Below, piece after piece: positions 23,983-32,832 of a DNA stretch of 64,000 nucleotides. The stretch lies in NCBI RefSeq assembly GCF_003977615.1, contig NZ_RYZR01000008.1:124001-188000 (forward strand), written 5' to 3'. Numbering within the stretch: the stretch's first letter is position 1; every line of letters begins with the position of its first letter. The notes beneath the pieces are model-generated. The model did not search any database and was not told the DNA's origin. It saw only the letters and a program-made list of their open reading frames with translations. The position numbers and the translations under genes are program-made. The stretch is from Dyella dinghuensis (lineage in GTDB: Bacteria > Pseudomonadota > Gammaproteobacteria > Xanthomonadales > Rhodanobacteraceae).

Positions 23983-25068
23983 TCAGGCTTCGTTGATGCC
24001 CGCGCGTGCGGCGAGAATCTGCGCCAGCACGTCGGGTGCGTAATCGAACGAGTCGTAATAAAGCCGGTCTTCGGGCAGACCGGCATCGGTAAACAATTTT
24101 CGTCCGGCATCGATCATCGCTGGCGGCCCGCTCATGTAGACGTCGTGGCCGGAAAGATCCGGATGATCGTCGAGCACCGCTTCGTGCACCAACCCTTCGC
24201 GCGTGCCATCACGGCGCGCCAATTCCGGATCGGAAAGCACCGCGTGAAAGCGAATATTCGGCGTAGCGGCCGCCCACTGTTCGGCAAGCGAGCGTTGATA
24301 GAAATCCGCAGGACTGCGTGCGCCCCAATAGACGTTTATCGCGCGGCGCGTACCTAACGCGAGAAAGTGTTCGACGATGGCTTTGACCGGCGCAAAACCG
24401 GTACCGCCTGCCATGAAAATCATGGGCCGCTCCGAATCTTCACGCGGCACGAAGGTGCCGAGCGGACCTTCGATGCGCAGCGTGTCGCCTTCCTTGAGCA
24501 CGTCGCTCACCCATGATGTAAACCCGCCGCCCGCGACGTGGCGAACGTGCAGCTCGATCGTGCCATCGGCTTGCGGGCCATTCGCAATCGAAAACGGCCG
24601 GCGGCGGCCGTCTTCCAGCAAAACATCCAGATATTGACCAGGCAACCAGTTCAATCGCGCCTCGCCTGCCTTGGGTTCCAGATGCAAGCCGATCACATCG
24701 GGTGCGAGCTGCCATTTACGCGTTACACGCACATCGAGTTGCCGACGCGCCACGTCTTCAACCGACGTGATTTCACGTGCCGCCACGACGAGATCGGTCA
24801 ATGGCACGGCCTGGCACAGCAAAACGGCGTGGCGCGCACGATCATGCACATCCAGCGCGGTAGGCGGATTGCGCGGATAGTCGCAACGGCCCTCGATCAA
24901 GGTGGCCTTGCAACTGCCACACACACCGGCGCGGCAGGAATACGGCAGCGCGACACCCGCGCGCTGCGCCGCTTCCAGCACGGTTTCGCCGGGCAGTACG
25001 TCGAAACGGCGGCCGGAATTGGAGAGGGTAACGGTATGCACGTTGAGGTGACCTGAGCGATCCTGCAT
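23983..25068 (-). CDS. ferredoxin-NAD(P)H reductase-type flavoprotein (AscD-like)
   Basis: A 361-residue three-domain electron-transfer protein. Residues about 10-95 form a plant-type [2Fe-2S] ferredoxin with CRAGVCGSC and the distal cysteine in LLCQ. Residues 105-205 form an FAD domain with RRPFSIANGP. The remainder is an NAD(P) domain with MAGGTGFAPVKAIVEHFL and the closing MSGPPAMIDAGRKLF. It is usually annotated as CDP-6-deoxy-L-threo-D-glycero-4-hexulose-3-dehydrase reductase, but in this group it is more likely a general reductase, with the partner oxygenase elsewhere. The stop abuts the convergent rhodanese gene with no gap, and the start is 56 bases from menI on the other strand. Confidence 0.88.
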   Translation of the reverse strand: MQDRSGHLNVHTVTLSNSGRRFDVLPGETVLEAAQRAGVALPYSCRAGVCGSCKATLIEGRCDYPRNPPTALDVHDRARHAVLLCQAVPLTDLVVAAREITSVEDVARRQLDVRVTRKWQLAPDVIGLHLEPKAGEARLNWLPGQYLDVLLEDGRRRPFSIANGPQADGTIELHVRHVAGGGFTSWVSDVLKEGDTLRIEGPLGTFVPREDSERPMIFMAGGTGFAPVKAIVEHFLALGTRRAINVYWGARSPADFYQRSLAEQWAAATPNIRFHAVLSDPELARRDGTREGLVHEAVLDDHPDLSGHDVYMSGPPAMIDAGRKLFTDAGLPEDRLYYDSFDYAPDVLAQILAARAGINEA

Positions 25069-25124
25069 TGTCGCCGCTGGGGTGGTCGGCGGACAATGCG
25101 GGCTGATCAGGCGAGTATCAACGT

Positions 25125-25565
25125 ATGCGCATCTGGAAACAGGATATCGACCTTGCCAGCCTCAACGGTTGGAGCACCAACACGCTGATGGAGGCGATTG
25201 GTATCCAAATCACCGCCATGGGCGACGACTGGCTTCAGGGCACCATGCCCGTGGACCGCCGCACGCATCAGCCCTATGGCCTGCTGCACGGTGGCGCCTC
25301 GGTGGCGCTGGCCGAAACGCTCGGCAGCACGGCAGCCATGCTCACGCTGGATTCGGCCAAGGAACGCGCGGTGGGTCTGGATATCAACGCCAATCACATG
25401 CGCGGCGTGCTCAGCGGAACGGTGACCGGTACGGCGCGCCCGCTGCATCTGGGCCGTTCCACGCAGGTGTGGGAAATCCGCATTGAGGACGAAAACGGCA
25501 AGCTCGTGTGCATTTCACGCCTGACGATGGCGGTGGTGCCCGCCACTGCCGTAGGTTCGCGTTGA
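25125..25565 (+). CDS. menI: hot-dog thioesterase, MenI/YdiI type
   Basis: A 146-residue acyl-CoA thioesterase closely resembling E. coli YdiI (1,4-dihydroxy-2-naphthoyl-CoA hydrolase) and EntH. Family marks are MPVDRRTHQPYGLLHGGASVALAETLGS, which contains the catalytic glutamate in LAETLG, NANHMRGVLSGTVTGTARPLHLGRSTQVWEI, and the terminal CISRLTMAVV strand. No menaquinone genes are adjacent, and Xanthomonadales generally rely on ubiquinone, so the physiological substrate may be another aryl- or acyl-CoA. The symbol reflects similarity and not proven pathway membership. Confidence 0.85.
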   Translation: MRIWKQDIDLASLNGWSTNTLMEAIGIQITAMGDDWLQGTMPVDRRTHQPYGLLHGGASVALAETLGSTAAMLTLDSAKERAVGLDINANHMRGVLSGTVTGTARPLHLGRSTQVWEIRIEDENGKLVCISRLTMAVVPATAVGSR

Positions 25566-25595
25566 TGCCATGCCTTCCCTTTGCACGGCGTCGCG

Positions 25596-26543
25596 ATGAC
25601 TGACGAAACGCCGTATGCGCGCCTTACGCCCGATCTCGTGCTCGATGCCGTCAATGCCTGTGGCTTATGGCCCGACGGCCGGCTGCTCGCGCTCAACAGC
25701 TACGAAAACCGGGTCTGGCAAGTCGGCGTGGAAGATGACGCGCCGGTGATCGCAAAGTTCTATCGGCCCGGCCGATGGAGCGACGCGGCCATTCTGGAAG
25801 AACATGCCTTCGCGCAGGAACTCGCCGATGCAGAGATTCCGGTTGTCGCACCCAGCGTTTACACCGGCCGCACGCTGCTGCATTACGACGGTTATCGCTA
25901 TGCGCTCTCACCCCGAAGTGGTGGGCGCGCGCCCTCGCTGGAATCAGCCGATCAGCTGGAATGGCTGGGCCGGTTGATTGCGCGCATGCACTCGGTCGGT
26001 GCGCGCGCTTCTTTCGTGTATCGCGGCAGAATCGATCGCGAAACCTTGATTGAAACGCCGATGCACGCCGTGCTTCATTCCCACCTGCTTCCCGCATCGC
26101 AGATCGATCGTTATCGTGGCGCCGTAGAGCGTGTGGATCATGCTGTCGCCGCGCGCTTTGATGCAATCGGCCCAGTGCGTACGCTGCGATTGCATGGCGA
26201 TTGTCACCCGGGCAATGTACTTTGGACGGACGCAGGCCCGCACTTCGTCGACCTGGACGATGCGCGCATGGGGCCGGCCGTGCAGGATTTATGGATGCTT
26301 GCGCATGATCAGCGCGCGATGGATGCGCTGCTTGAAGGTTATGGTTCGATGCGTGATTTCGATCACGCAGAACTTGCACTCATTCCTGCGCTACGTGCCA
26401 TGCGACAAGTACATTATGCCGGCTGGATCGCGGCGCGCTGGCAGGATCCGGCCTTTCCCGCCGCGTTCCCGTTTGCCGCCGAACCGCGCTGGTGGGAACA
26501 ACACATCACCGACCTGCACGAGCAGGCGGAAGAACTCGAATAA
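25596..26543 (+). CDS. srkA: stress response kinase A (YihE family)
   Basis: A 315-residue serine/threonine protein kinase of the APH-like fold. Visible are LNSYENRVWQVGVEDDAPVIAKFYRPGRWSD (nucleotide-binding lobe with the lysine in VIAKFYRP), the catalytic loop LRLHGDCHPGNVLW and the metal-binding FVDLDDARMGPAVQDLW. The family counteracts stress-induced death, in E. coli under Cpx control together with DsbA. An in-frame TTG at 25581 would add five residues; the ATG at 25596 is chosen. It lies 30 bases after menI. Confidence 0.92.
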   Translation: MTDETPYARLTPDLVLDAVNACGLWPDGRLLALNSYENRVWQVGVEDDAPVIAKFYRPGRWSDAAILEEHAFAQELADAEIPVVAPSVYTGRTLLHYDGYRYALSPRSGGRAPSLESADQLEWLGRLIARMHSVGARASFVYRGRIDRETLIETPMHAVLHSHLLPASQIDRYRGAVERVDHAVAARFDAIGPVRTLRLHGDCHPGNVLWTDAGPHFVDLDDARMGPAVQDLWMLAHDQRAMDALLEGYGSMRDFDHAELALIPALRAMRQVHYAGWIAARWQDPAFPAAFPFAAEPRWWEQHITDLHEQAEELE

Positions 26544-26561
26544 CGATACACGAGGTATTGA

Positions 26562-26999
26562 ATGCGCCAGATTTTGTTTCGCCTCATCGGCATTTTGGAA
26601 GTTGCGGGCGGTTTTTATGGTTTGGCGCGCGTACTGCCTCGCCTGTTGGAAATCGGACCCTTGCGCACTGCGGCGATTGGGCTCATCGAATTGGCGTTGT
26701 ACGTGTTCGTCTTGGTGGCCGGCGTTCTGCTGATTGAAAACAGCGAACGCGGCGTTCGTCTCTCCAGCATCGCGCAGTTATTGCAATTGCCGCTGATCGC
26801 CACGCCGGTCTTCAGCTACGGCTTTCACTGCGGCGGCTTTGTGAACCTATACACCACGCTGCATATCCCCACTCACCCGGATATCGGGTGGCATTTCGGC
26901 AGCGAGGGCTTCATTCTGCAATTCGTCGGTCCGGCGGTGTCGCACCTGGGCGTCAACCTGCTGGCCCTGCTTTCCTGGCTGATCCTCAAGCTTCGCTAA
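26562..26999 (+). CDS. hypothetical integral membrane protein
   Basis: A 145-residue protein with about four hydrophobic helices (LFRLIGILEVAGGFYGLARVL, AAIGLIELALYVFVLVAGVLLIEN, LSSIAQLLQLPLIATPVFSYGFHCGGFVNLYTTL, LGVNLLALLSWLILKL). A polar loop HIPTHPDIGWHFGSEG lies between the last two. It follows srkA by 18 bases. I do not recognise a family. Confidence 0.6.
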   Translation: MRQILFRLIGILEVAGGFYGLARVLPRLLEIGPLRTAAIGLIELALYVFVLVAGVLLIENSERGVRLSSIAQLLQLPLIATPVFSYGFHCGGFVNLYTTLHIPTHPDIGWHFGSEGFILQFVGPAVSHLGVNLLALLSWLILKLR

Positions 27000-27038
27000 G
27001 AATCGCCTGTCAAAACGGCCCCTTCGCGCATGGCGGGT

Positions 27039-27044
27039 TATCAT
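27039..27044 (+). promoter_or_regulatory. candidate -10 box of rlmI, leaderless spacing
   Basis: TATCAT at 27039-27044 precedes the ATG at 27051 by six bases, so the expected transcription start coincides with the start codon. No ribosome-binding site lies between them, and no clear -35 box is seen. Confidence 0.3.
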
Positions 27045-27050
27045 GGCGGG

Positions 27051-28244
27051 ATGAATAGCTCGTCGCCCGTTGCCAGGTCCGTGACCGATCTGCCAGTTAT
27101 CCGCCTCAAATCCGACCGCACCCCGGGACATCCATGGGTGTGGTCGGCGCAGGTCAACAAACCCGAAACACGCCTTCCGCCCGGCAGCGTTGTCGATGTG
27201 GTGGATGCGAAGAACCGTTTTGTCGGTCGCGGATTCTGGAATGGTCACGCGCGTATTGCGTTGCGCCTGCTGACCACAGATGCCAGTGAATCGATTGACG
27301 CCGACTGGATCTCGGCACGCATCGAACGTGCCGTCACGCTTCGCCGCGAGTTGCTGAAGCTCGATGCGGTTACCGACGCATGGCGCGTCGTGCACAGCGA
27401 AGGCGACGGTCTTTCCGGGCTTATCGTGGATCGCTACAACGACATTCTGGTGATCGAATACTTCGCCGCCGGCATGTGGAAATTCCGCGACGCGATCCAT
27501 GCCGCGCTGCTGCGCCAGTTTCCTGGCGCACGCCTGTACTGGTTTGCCGAAAGCCATGTGCAAAAGCAGGAATCGTTCGACTGTCGCGCGATGGAAGCAC
27601 CCACTCCGGTGGAAGTGCATGAGCACGGCCTGCGTTTTCATGCTGCGCCGGGTTACGGGCACAAGACCGGTTTCTTTGCCGATCAACGCGACAATCGTCA
27701 ACGCTTCGCCGAACTTGCGCGCGGCCGGCGCGTGCTCGACCTGTGCTGCAACGCAGGCGGGTTTGCCGTACACGCCGCAGCCGGCGGTGCGCGTGAAGCA
27801 ATCGGCGTCGACATGGACGCGGGTATTCTGGAAATCGCTCGCGCCAATGCATCGGCGAACCATGTCGATGTGCGTTTCGAACAGGCCGATATCTTCGACT
27901 GGCTCCGTCAGGCTATCGCGCGCGGCGAGCACTACGACGCGGTAATCCTCGACCCCGCCAAACTCACCCGCGACCGCACCAAGGTGATGGACGCGTTGAA
28001 GAAATACTTCGCGATGAATCGCCTCGCACTCGACGTGATTCCACCGGGCGGCTTATTGTTGACGTGTTCGTGCACCGGCCTGGTCAGCGAGGCGGATTTT
28101 CTTGAGATGCTTCGCCGTGTTGCACTCAATGCAGGCCGCGAAATACAGATACTGGAAACGCGCGGCGCGGGTGCCGATCACCCGGTGCGTGCCGATGTGC
28201 CGGAAAGCCGCTATCTCAAAGCAGTGTTTTGTCGGATCGACTGA
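27051..28244 (+). CDS. rlmI: 23S rRNA m5C1962 methyltransferase RlmI-type
   Basis: A 397-residue SAM-dependent RNA methyltransferase. The N-terminal PUA domain (about 1-85, VIRLKSDRTPGHPWVWSAQVNK) is followed by a linker domain with DGLSGLIVDRYNDILVIEYFA and the catalytic Rossmann domain: GHKTGFFADQRDNRQ, RVLDLCCNAGGFAVHAA (SAM loop), IGVDMDAGILEIARANA, AVILDPAKLTRDR and LLLTCSCTGLV with the catalytic cysteine. The length agrees with RlmI (396). An ATG 21 bases upstream in frame is also possible. The 3' end overlaps the convergent membrane-protein gene by 29 bases. Confidence 0.9.
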   Translation: MNSSSPVARSVTDLPVIRLKSDRTPGHPWVWSAQVNKPETRLPPGSVVDVVDAKNRFVGRGFWNGHARIALRLLTTDASESIDADWISARIERAVTLRRELLKLDAVTDAWRVVHSEGDGLSGLIVDRYNDILVIEYFAAGMWKFRDAIHAALLRQFPGARLYWFAESHVQKQESFDCRAMEAPTPVEVHEHGLRFHAAPGYGHKTGFFADQRDNRQRFAELARGRRVLDLCCNAGGFAVHAAAGGAREAIGVDMDAGILEIARANASANHVDVRFEQADIFDWLRQAIARGEHYDAVILDPAKLTRDRTKVMDALKKYFAMNRLALDVIPPGGLLLTCSCTGLVSEADFLEMLRRVALNAGREIQILETRGAGADHPVRADVPESRYLKAVFCRID

Positions 28245-28884
28245 GCGGTTCGGCACCCACACGCCAAAGCAAAATCAGCAAGTAAGCCAGCATGAGAAAC
28301 GCAATCAACAGAAAAACCGCATTGCGAAATGTCGTGGCGTAACCCAGTGCCGACGCATCGATGAAACCGTAAGGATAAGCGCCGATCACCTCACCGCGAA
28401 CCATCGCGTAAATGAAATAAATCAGCGGATAGATACTCCACCAAAAGGGTAACACCCAACGAAGCCGCATGGCGCGCAACGCGACAAAACTAAAAAGCAC
28501 GTATAGCGCCGGCACCACGTAGTGAAGCAGCACATCGGCGATCAACTGCAAACCTTGCGGCTTCCACACATGCCGCAAAAGCAGAAAATAAGCGACGCTG
28601 ACAAAGGCAATGCTGGTCGCCACCCAGCCCACCGCGACCGGTCTTACAAAAAATCGGCCCAGCCAAGACGCCGGGGCCATCATTGGTGCCACTGAAGCAA
28701 GCAGCACCAATAAGTTGGTCGTGATGGTGAAGAAGCCCAGATACAGCACCACGCCGTAGCCAATCGATTTGCCATTCGCTTCAGCGAGACGCAGGGAAAG
28801 GTAAAACTGCAGCGCCAACGCGACGAACACCACCACCGCCGTCAAACCAAGCAACGCCTTGGCTGCTTTGCCCGATGTCGCCAT
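28216..28884 (-). CDS. Pr6Pr family membrane protein
   Basis: A 222-residue protein with six hydrophobic helices, first AKALLGLTAVVVFVALALQFYLSL and last NAVFLLIAFLMLAYLLILLW. Family-like features are FFTITTNLLVLLA after helix two, the central VADVLLHYVVPALYVLFSF with a conserved His, and WWSIYPLIYFIYAMVRGEVIGAYPYGFIDAS. This matches the Pr6Pr/FAR-17a-like group of unknown function, whose eukaryotic relatives hydrolyse fatty-acid esters. The ATG at 28884 is chosen because the in-frame extension to 28980 is not hydrophobic and reaches the divergent rmuC start. The end overlaps rlmI by 29 bases. Confidence 0.8.
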   Translation of the reverse strand: MATSGKAAKALLGLTAVVVFVALALQFYLSLRLAEANGKSIGYGVVLYLGFFTITTNLLVLLASVAPMMAPASWLGRFFVRPVAVGWVATSIAFVSVAYFLLLRHVWKPQGLQLIADVLLHYVVPALYVLFSFVALRAMRLRWVLPFWWSIYPLIYFIYAMVRGEVIGAYPYGFIDASALGYATTFRNAVFLLIAFLMLAYLLILLWRVGAEPLSRSDKTLL

Positions 28885-28982
28885 GACACCCCCCAATCCG
28901 TAAGGATTGCCCGATACTACCCGCAATCTCAGGGACTGATACGCCTGCGGGTAAACTGTGCCCAGACAGCCCGGAATCACCC

Positions 28983-30344
28983 ATGCCTTTGATCGATATT
29001 CTGCTGATTCTTCTCATTGTCCTGCTCATCTTGCAGGTCGTGACTTTGCTGCGCGGCCGCGGCGACGCAGGCCTCAACGCCCGCCTCGACGCTCTGAAGG
29101 ACGACAACCGCCATCTGCGCGAAGCGCTGGCGCAAGAACAACGCGCCGGCCGCAGCGAACTCAGTCAAACACTCCTGCAATTCGGCCAGCGGCTGGACAC
29201 ACTGACCGAACGCACCGACACCAGCATTCAGTCACTCAACCAGCGACTCACCGAAGACGCACGCCGCGGCCGCGAAGAACTCACCGTCACGCTCGCCCGT
29301 CTTGGCGAACAACAGCAGCAGCAATTGAAGGAACTCACCGCCGATAACGAAAAACGCCTCGGTGAAGTTCGCACCACGCTGGAAACCAAGCTCAGCGCCA
29401 TCCAGCAAGACAATGCGACCAAGCTGGAACAAATGCGCGCAACGGTCGACGAAAAACTGCAATCCACGCTCGAAACGCGCCTGGGCCAATCCTTCAAGCT
29501 CGTCTCCGAACGACTGGAAGCCGTGCAGCGCGGCCTCGGCGAAATGCAATCGCTCGCCAGCGGCGTCGGCGACCTGAAACGCGTGCTCAGCAACGTTAAG
29601 ACACGCGGCATTCTCGGCGAAATGCAACTCGCAGCATTGCTCGATCAAATGCTCACGCCCGAGCAATACGCCTCGAACGTCGCCACGGTTCCTGGCTCCG
29701 ACGAACGCGTCGAATTCGCCATCAAGCTCCCAGGTGGCGAGCGCGACAGCCAGGTGTGGCTACCCATCGACGCGAAATTCCCGCGCGAAGACTACGAACG
29801 CCTGCTCGACGCACAGCAGCAAGCCGACGCCGAAGGCGTCGAACGCGCTGCAAACATGCTCGAACGCCGCATACGCGACGAAGCCAAAACCATCCGCAGC
29901 AAATACATCGCCGCGCCCCACACCACCGACTTCGCCATCCTCTTCCTGCCCACCGAAGGCCTCTACGCCGAAATCATCCGCCGCCCCGGCCTGTTCGAAA
30001 GCTTGCAACGCGAACAACGCGTCACCATCGCCGGCCCTACGACGCTCTCGGCGTTGCTCAACAGCCTGCAAATGGGCTTCCGCACGCTTGCCATCCAGCA
30101 ACGCAGCAGCGAAGTGTGGCAACTGCTCGGCGCGGTAAAAAACGAATTCGGCAAATTCGGCGACGTGCTGAAAACCGTCCGCAAAAAACTCGACGAAGCC
30201 GGCAAACACCTCGACACCACCACTACCCGCACGCGCGCTATCGAGCGCAAATTGCGTGATGTGGAATTGCTGCCCGGTGAACAAACACAGCAATTGCTTG
30301 GTGATTCTGTGGCGGGTGAAGAAGAGATCGCTGAAGACCAATAG
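28983..30344 (+). CDS. rmuC: DNA recombination protein RmuC
   Basis: A 453-residue protein with an N-terminal membrane helix (LIDILLILLIVLLILQVVTLL), a long coiled coil over about residues 30-190 (repeated Leu/Gln/Glu heptads such as ARLGEQQQQQLKELTADNEKRL), then the RmuC nuclease-like domain: SNVKTRGILGEMQLAALLDQML, VEFAIKLPGG, VWLPIDAKFPREDYERLLDA and VTIAGPTTLSALLNSLQMGFRTLAIQ. DAKFP resembles the PD-(D/E)XK active-site strand. RmuC limits inversions at short inverted repeats in E. coli, which is of note in a genome so rich in palindromic repeats. It is divergent from the Pr6Pr gene. Confidence 0.95.
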   Translation: MPLIDILLILLIVLLILQVVTLLRGRGDAGLNARLDALKDDNRHLREALAQEQRAGRSELSQTLLQFGQRLDTLTERTDTSIQSLNQRLTEDARRGREELTVTLARLGEQQQQQLKELTADNEKRLGEVRTTLETKLSAIQQDNATKLEQMRATVDEKLQSTLETRLGQSFKLVSERLEAVQRGLGEMQSLASGVGDLKRVLSNVKTRGILGEMQLAALLDQMLTPEQYASNVATVPGSDERVEFAIKLPGGERDSQVWLPIDAKFPREDYERLLDAQQQADAEGVERAANMLERRIRDEAKTIRSKYIAAPHTTDFAILFLPTEGLYAEIIRRPGLFESLQREQRVTIAGPTTLSALLNSLQMGFRTLAIQQRSSEVWQLLGAVKNEFGKFGDVLKTVRKKLDEAGKHLDTTTTRTRAIERKLRDVELLPGEQTQQLLGDSVAGEEEIAEDQ

Positions 30345-30809
30345 GTCGCTGCCCGCGTTTTGGCTTTTCAGTTTTGGCCTTTCAACTTCGGGTTTTCAGC
30401 TTCGGCTTTCCGCTGTTCGCTTTTTCAAAAAGTGCGCGAAGCGCACCGCTCTTGATCTTCGAGCCCCTTATGCGGTGAGTGAGACGGGGACGAAAAGGCC
30501 CGCAGGGGAATCGGCATGGATGCCGATTCCTTTTCGCCAGGGCAGGATGCCCTGTCGAAAAGCCCGGCCCCGTCTCACGGTCTCGGAGGGCGAAGCCCGG
30601 AGAGCACCGCATACGGGGTGCCCTTTCTTTGGGTTACTTTTCTTTGGGCACGCAAAGAAAAGTGACTCGTCCGTCGGCAGACGGGCGAAACGCCCGCCGC
30701 GTAAGCGAGCCCACCGGCGATATCGCATCAACCAAGCGATACAGTCACCGGATTCCGGCCTTCGCCGGAATGACGGGATAACCGTTGAGGTGAATTTGAC
30801 GGCGCTGGT
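30345..30809. other. 465-base structured non-coding stretch
   Basis: There is no convincing gene here. After a T/G-rich segment (30355-30430, with repeated TTTTGGC/TTTCAG words) comes a chain of hairpins. GAGACGGGG (30481-30489) pairs with CCCCGTCTC (30568-30576) as a closing stem. Within it are an 11-base perfect stem at 30507-30517/30520-30530 and CAGGGCA/TGCCCTG at 30538-30554. Then comes an 11-base perfect stem at 30636-30646/30653-30663 (CTTTTCTTTG and CAAAGAAAAG), and finally ATTCCGGC-CTTC-GCCGGAAT at 30752-30771. Similar CTTTCTTTGGGTTACTTTTCTTT stretches are multicopy in Xanthomonadales and Pseudomonas genomes and are often miscalled as genes. Confidence 0.7.
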
Positions 30810-31628
30810 TCAAGCTAGCGCTTGTGCAGCAGCTCGCTTGATCAGCGCATCATCCGGGCGAACCCCTGTGTAGAGCACAAACTGCTCCACCGCCTGCAAC
30901 ACAATCACCTCTGCCCCCGTAATAACCGGCTTCCCGAGCAACTGTGCCAACCGCACAAGAGGTGTCAAAACCGGCAACGCCACCACATCAAACACCATCC
31001 GCGCCGCCTCGACTTCCTCTCGGCTAAATGCCAACGTATCCGCCTCAGCCCCACCCTCCATCCCAATCGGCGTCACATTCACCAATAACTCCGCGTTCAA
31101 TCCGGACGCATCAGCCGCCCACGCATACCCACAAATATCCGCCAATCTGCGCCCTGCCTCTTCATTACGCGCAACGACATACCCCGACATAAATCCAGCA
31201 TCACGAAACGCACACGCCACAGCCTTCGCCATCCCTCCACTACCACGCAACACCACACGCGTATCCGGCGAAATACGATAACGCTCGATCAACTTCCGTA
31301 TCGCGATGTAATCGGTGTTGTACGCACGCAATAAACCATCGTCATTGACAATCGTATTGATCGACGCAATCGCCTGCGCCGACGCATCGATTTCATCCAC
31401 CAACGGAATGCATGCCTCCTTGAACGGCATCGAGACCGCGCAACCGCGAATCCCCAGCGCGCGGATGCCCGCAATCGCCGCAGGCAAATCCTTCGTCGTA
31501 AAAGCCTTGTAGACAAAATTCAGATCCAGCGCCTCATACAGAAAATTCTGAAAGCGCGTTCCGAAGTTGCCCGGGCGCCCGGACAGGGACATGCAAAGCT
31601 GGGTGTCGCGGTTGATCGAACGAGGCAT
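30810..31628 (-). CDS. shikimate 5-dehydrogenase-like protein, divergent substrate site
   Basis: A 272-residue NADP-dependent oxidoreductase of the AroE/YdiB family. The catalytic lysine is in VSMPFKEACIPLVDEID and the aspartate in AYNTDYIAIRKLIE, with NTIVNDDG before it. The nucleotide fold is VVLRGSGGMAKAVACAFRDAGF, then VNVTPIGM and a closing GAEVIVLQAVEQF. The N-terminal shikimate-binding loop, usually GNPIxHSxSPxIHN, reads LSGRPGNFGTRFQN, so the two substrate-binding serines are not conserved. It probably acts on a substrate other than shikimate, or is a second, specialised copy. It is divergent from folE. Confidence 0.8.
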   Translation of the reverse strand: MPRSINRDTQLCMSLSGRPGNFGTRFQNFLYEALDLNFVYKAFTTKDLPAAIAGIRALGIRGCAVSMPFKEACIPLVDEIDASAQAIASINTIVNDDGLLRAYNTDYIAIRKLIERYRISPDTRVVLRGSGGMAKAVACAFRDAGFMSGYVVARNEEAGRRLADICGYAWAADASGLNAELLVNVTPIGMEGGAEADTLAFSREEVEAARMVFDVVALPVLTPLVRLAQLLGKPVITGAEVIVLQAVEQFVLYTGVRPDDALIKRAAAQALA

Positions 31629-31807
31629 GTCGCGGGCTCTGGGTCAGTCGGCAAGGTCCGCCATTGAAACCGGCCAAAACGGCCCGAATCTCCAGCGAAC
31701 CCGCCAAGCATACCCACCTCGCCAGGCCAGTCCGTGAACCATCCTGAGCCGGCAGGCTTGACGCCAGCGCTACACTTACCCGCCTGAGCACGTTTCAAGG
31801 AAGCCGC

Positions 31808-32410
31808 ATGAGCGAGCACCACACATCCAACGGGGTTACCCGCGACGAAGCCGAAGAAGCCGTGCGCGTCCTTTTGCGCTGGGCGGGCGAAGACCCGTCG
31901 CGCGAAGGCCTGATCGATACGCCCAAACGCGTCGTCAAAGCCTACAAGGACTGGTTCAACGGCTACGAGATCGATCCGGGTGAGTACCTGCGCCGCACCT
32001 TCAAGGAAGTGGCCGGTTACGACGAAATGGTCGTGCTGCGCGATATCGAATTCGAAAGTCATTGCGAACATCACATGGCGCCGATCATCGGCCGCGCGCA
32101 CGTAGGTTATCTGCCCACTAATCGTGTGGTCGGCATCAGCAAGCTTGCGCGCGTGGTCGATGCCTACGCGCGACGCTTTCAGGTGCAGGAGAAGATGACG
32201 GCGGAGATCGCCCGCTGCATCCATGACAACCTGCATCCCAGCGGTGTGGCGGTCGTGGTCGACGCAAGCCACGAATGCATGACCACCCGCGGCGTGCACA
32301 AGCGTGGCGTATCGATGATTACCAGCCAGATGCTCGGCAGCTTCCGCGACGATGCACGCACACGCGCCGAGTTTCTGGATTTCATCGGCATCCACGGCGG
32401 CCGGCGCTGA
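31808..32410 (+). CDS. folE: GTP cyclohydrolase I
   Basis: A 200-residue enzyme that makes dihydroneopterin triphosphate from GTP, the first step of folate synthesis. Zinc ligands are visible in [21 protein letters not shown] and in [11 protein letters not shown]; the family also shows [38 protein letters not shown] and STSVM-like [10 protein letters not shown]. The length matches type IA enzymes. It has an AAGGAAG ribosome-binding site and a TACACT -10-like box about 33 bases upstream. The stop overlaps the next gene's start (TGATG). Confidence 0.97.
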   Translation: MSEHHTSNGVTRDEAEEAVRVLLRWAGEDPSREGLIDTPKRVVKAYKDWFNGYEIDPGEYLRRTFKEVAGYDEMVVLRDIEFESHCEHHMAPIIGRAHVGYLPTNRVVGISKLARVVDAYARRFQVQEKMTAEIARCIHDNLHPSGVAVVVDASHECMTTRGVHKRGVSMITSQMLGSFRDDARTRAEFLDFIGIHGGRR

Positions 32411-32727
32411 TGCGCGCCTTGGCCGCCGCGCTGCTGTTCCTACCGCTCGCGGTGCTGGCCCAGGGGACGGACCTTTTCCATGCCATGGATACCAATGGCG
32501 ACGGCCGCATCAGCGAAGACGAGTATGTGACGTACATGAGCCAGGGCTTCTACCGCCTGGATCGCAACCACGACGGCATTCTCGAATCTGACGAACTGCC
32601 CGGCGGCCGCGGCGGCCCGGTCACCCTCAAGCAGTGGCAGGACAACCTGCGGCGCGAATTCCACAAGCTAGACCGCAACCACGATGGCTACCTGAGCCCA
32701 CGGGAACTGGCCCAGCCGCCGATGTAA
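32410..32727 (+). CDS. exported EF-hand calcium-binding protein
   Basis: A 105-residue precursor. The signal peptide [19 protein letters not shown] is followed by three EF-hand-type loops: DTNGDGRISEDE, DRNHDGILESDE and DRNHDGYLSPRE, each with the Asp-x-Asn/Asp-x-Asp-Gly pattern. The loops are separated by short helices. It starts inside the stop of folE (TGATG), so translation is probably coupled, an odd pairing of a folate enzyme with a periplasmic Ca2+-binding protein. An in-frame ATG at 32275 lies inside folE and is not used. Confidence 0.85.
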   Translation: MRALAAALLFLPLAVLAQGTDLFHAMDTNGDGRISEDEYVTYMSQGFYRLDRNHDGILESDELPGGRGGPVTLKQWQDNLRREFHKLDRNHDGYLSPRELAQPPM

Positions 32728-32832
32728 CCGCTACAGCCGGCTTCCCTGCGGCGTTTCGCACACTTTCAGCCCATGCCAAGGGTAGTGTCATCGGCTATCG
32801 TTCGCGCTCCACCTTTCCGTACACATCACTGC

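Noticed and set aside
30382-30781. Several short overlapping frames in the gap after rmuC
   Set aside because: They are dictated by hairpin repeats known to be miscalled as genes in related genomes; no ribosome-binding site or family features.
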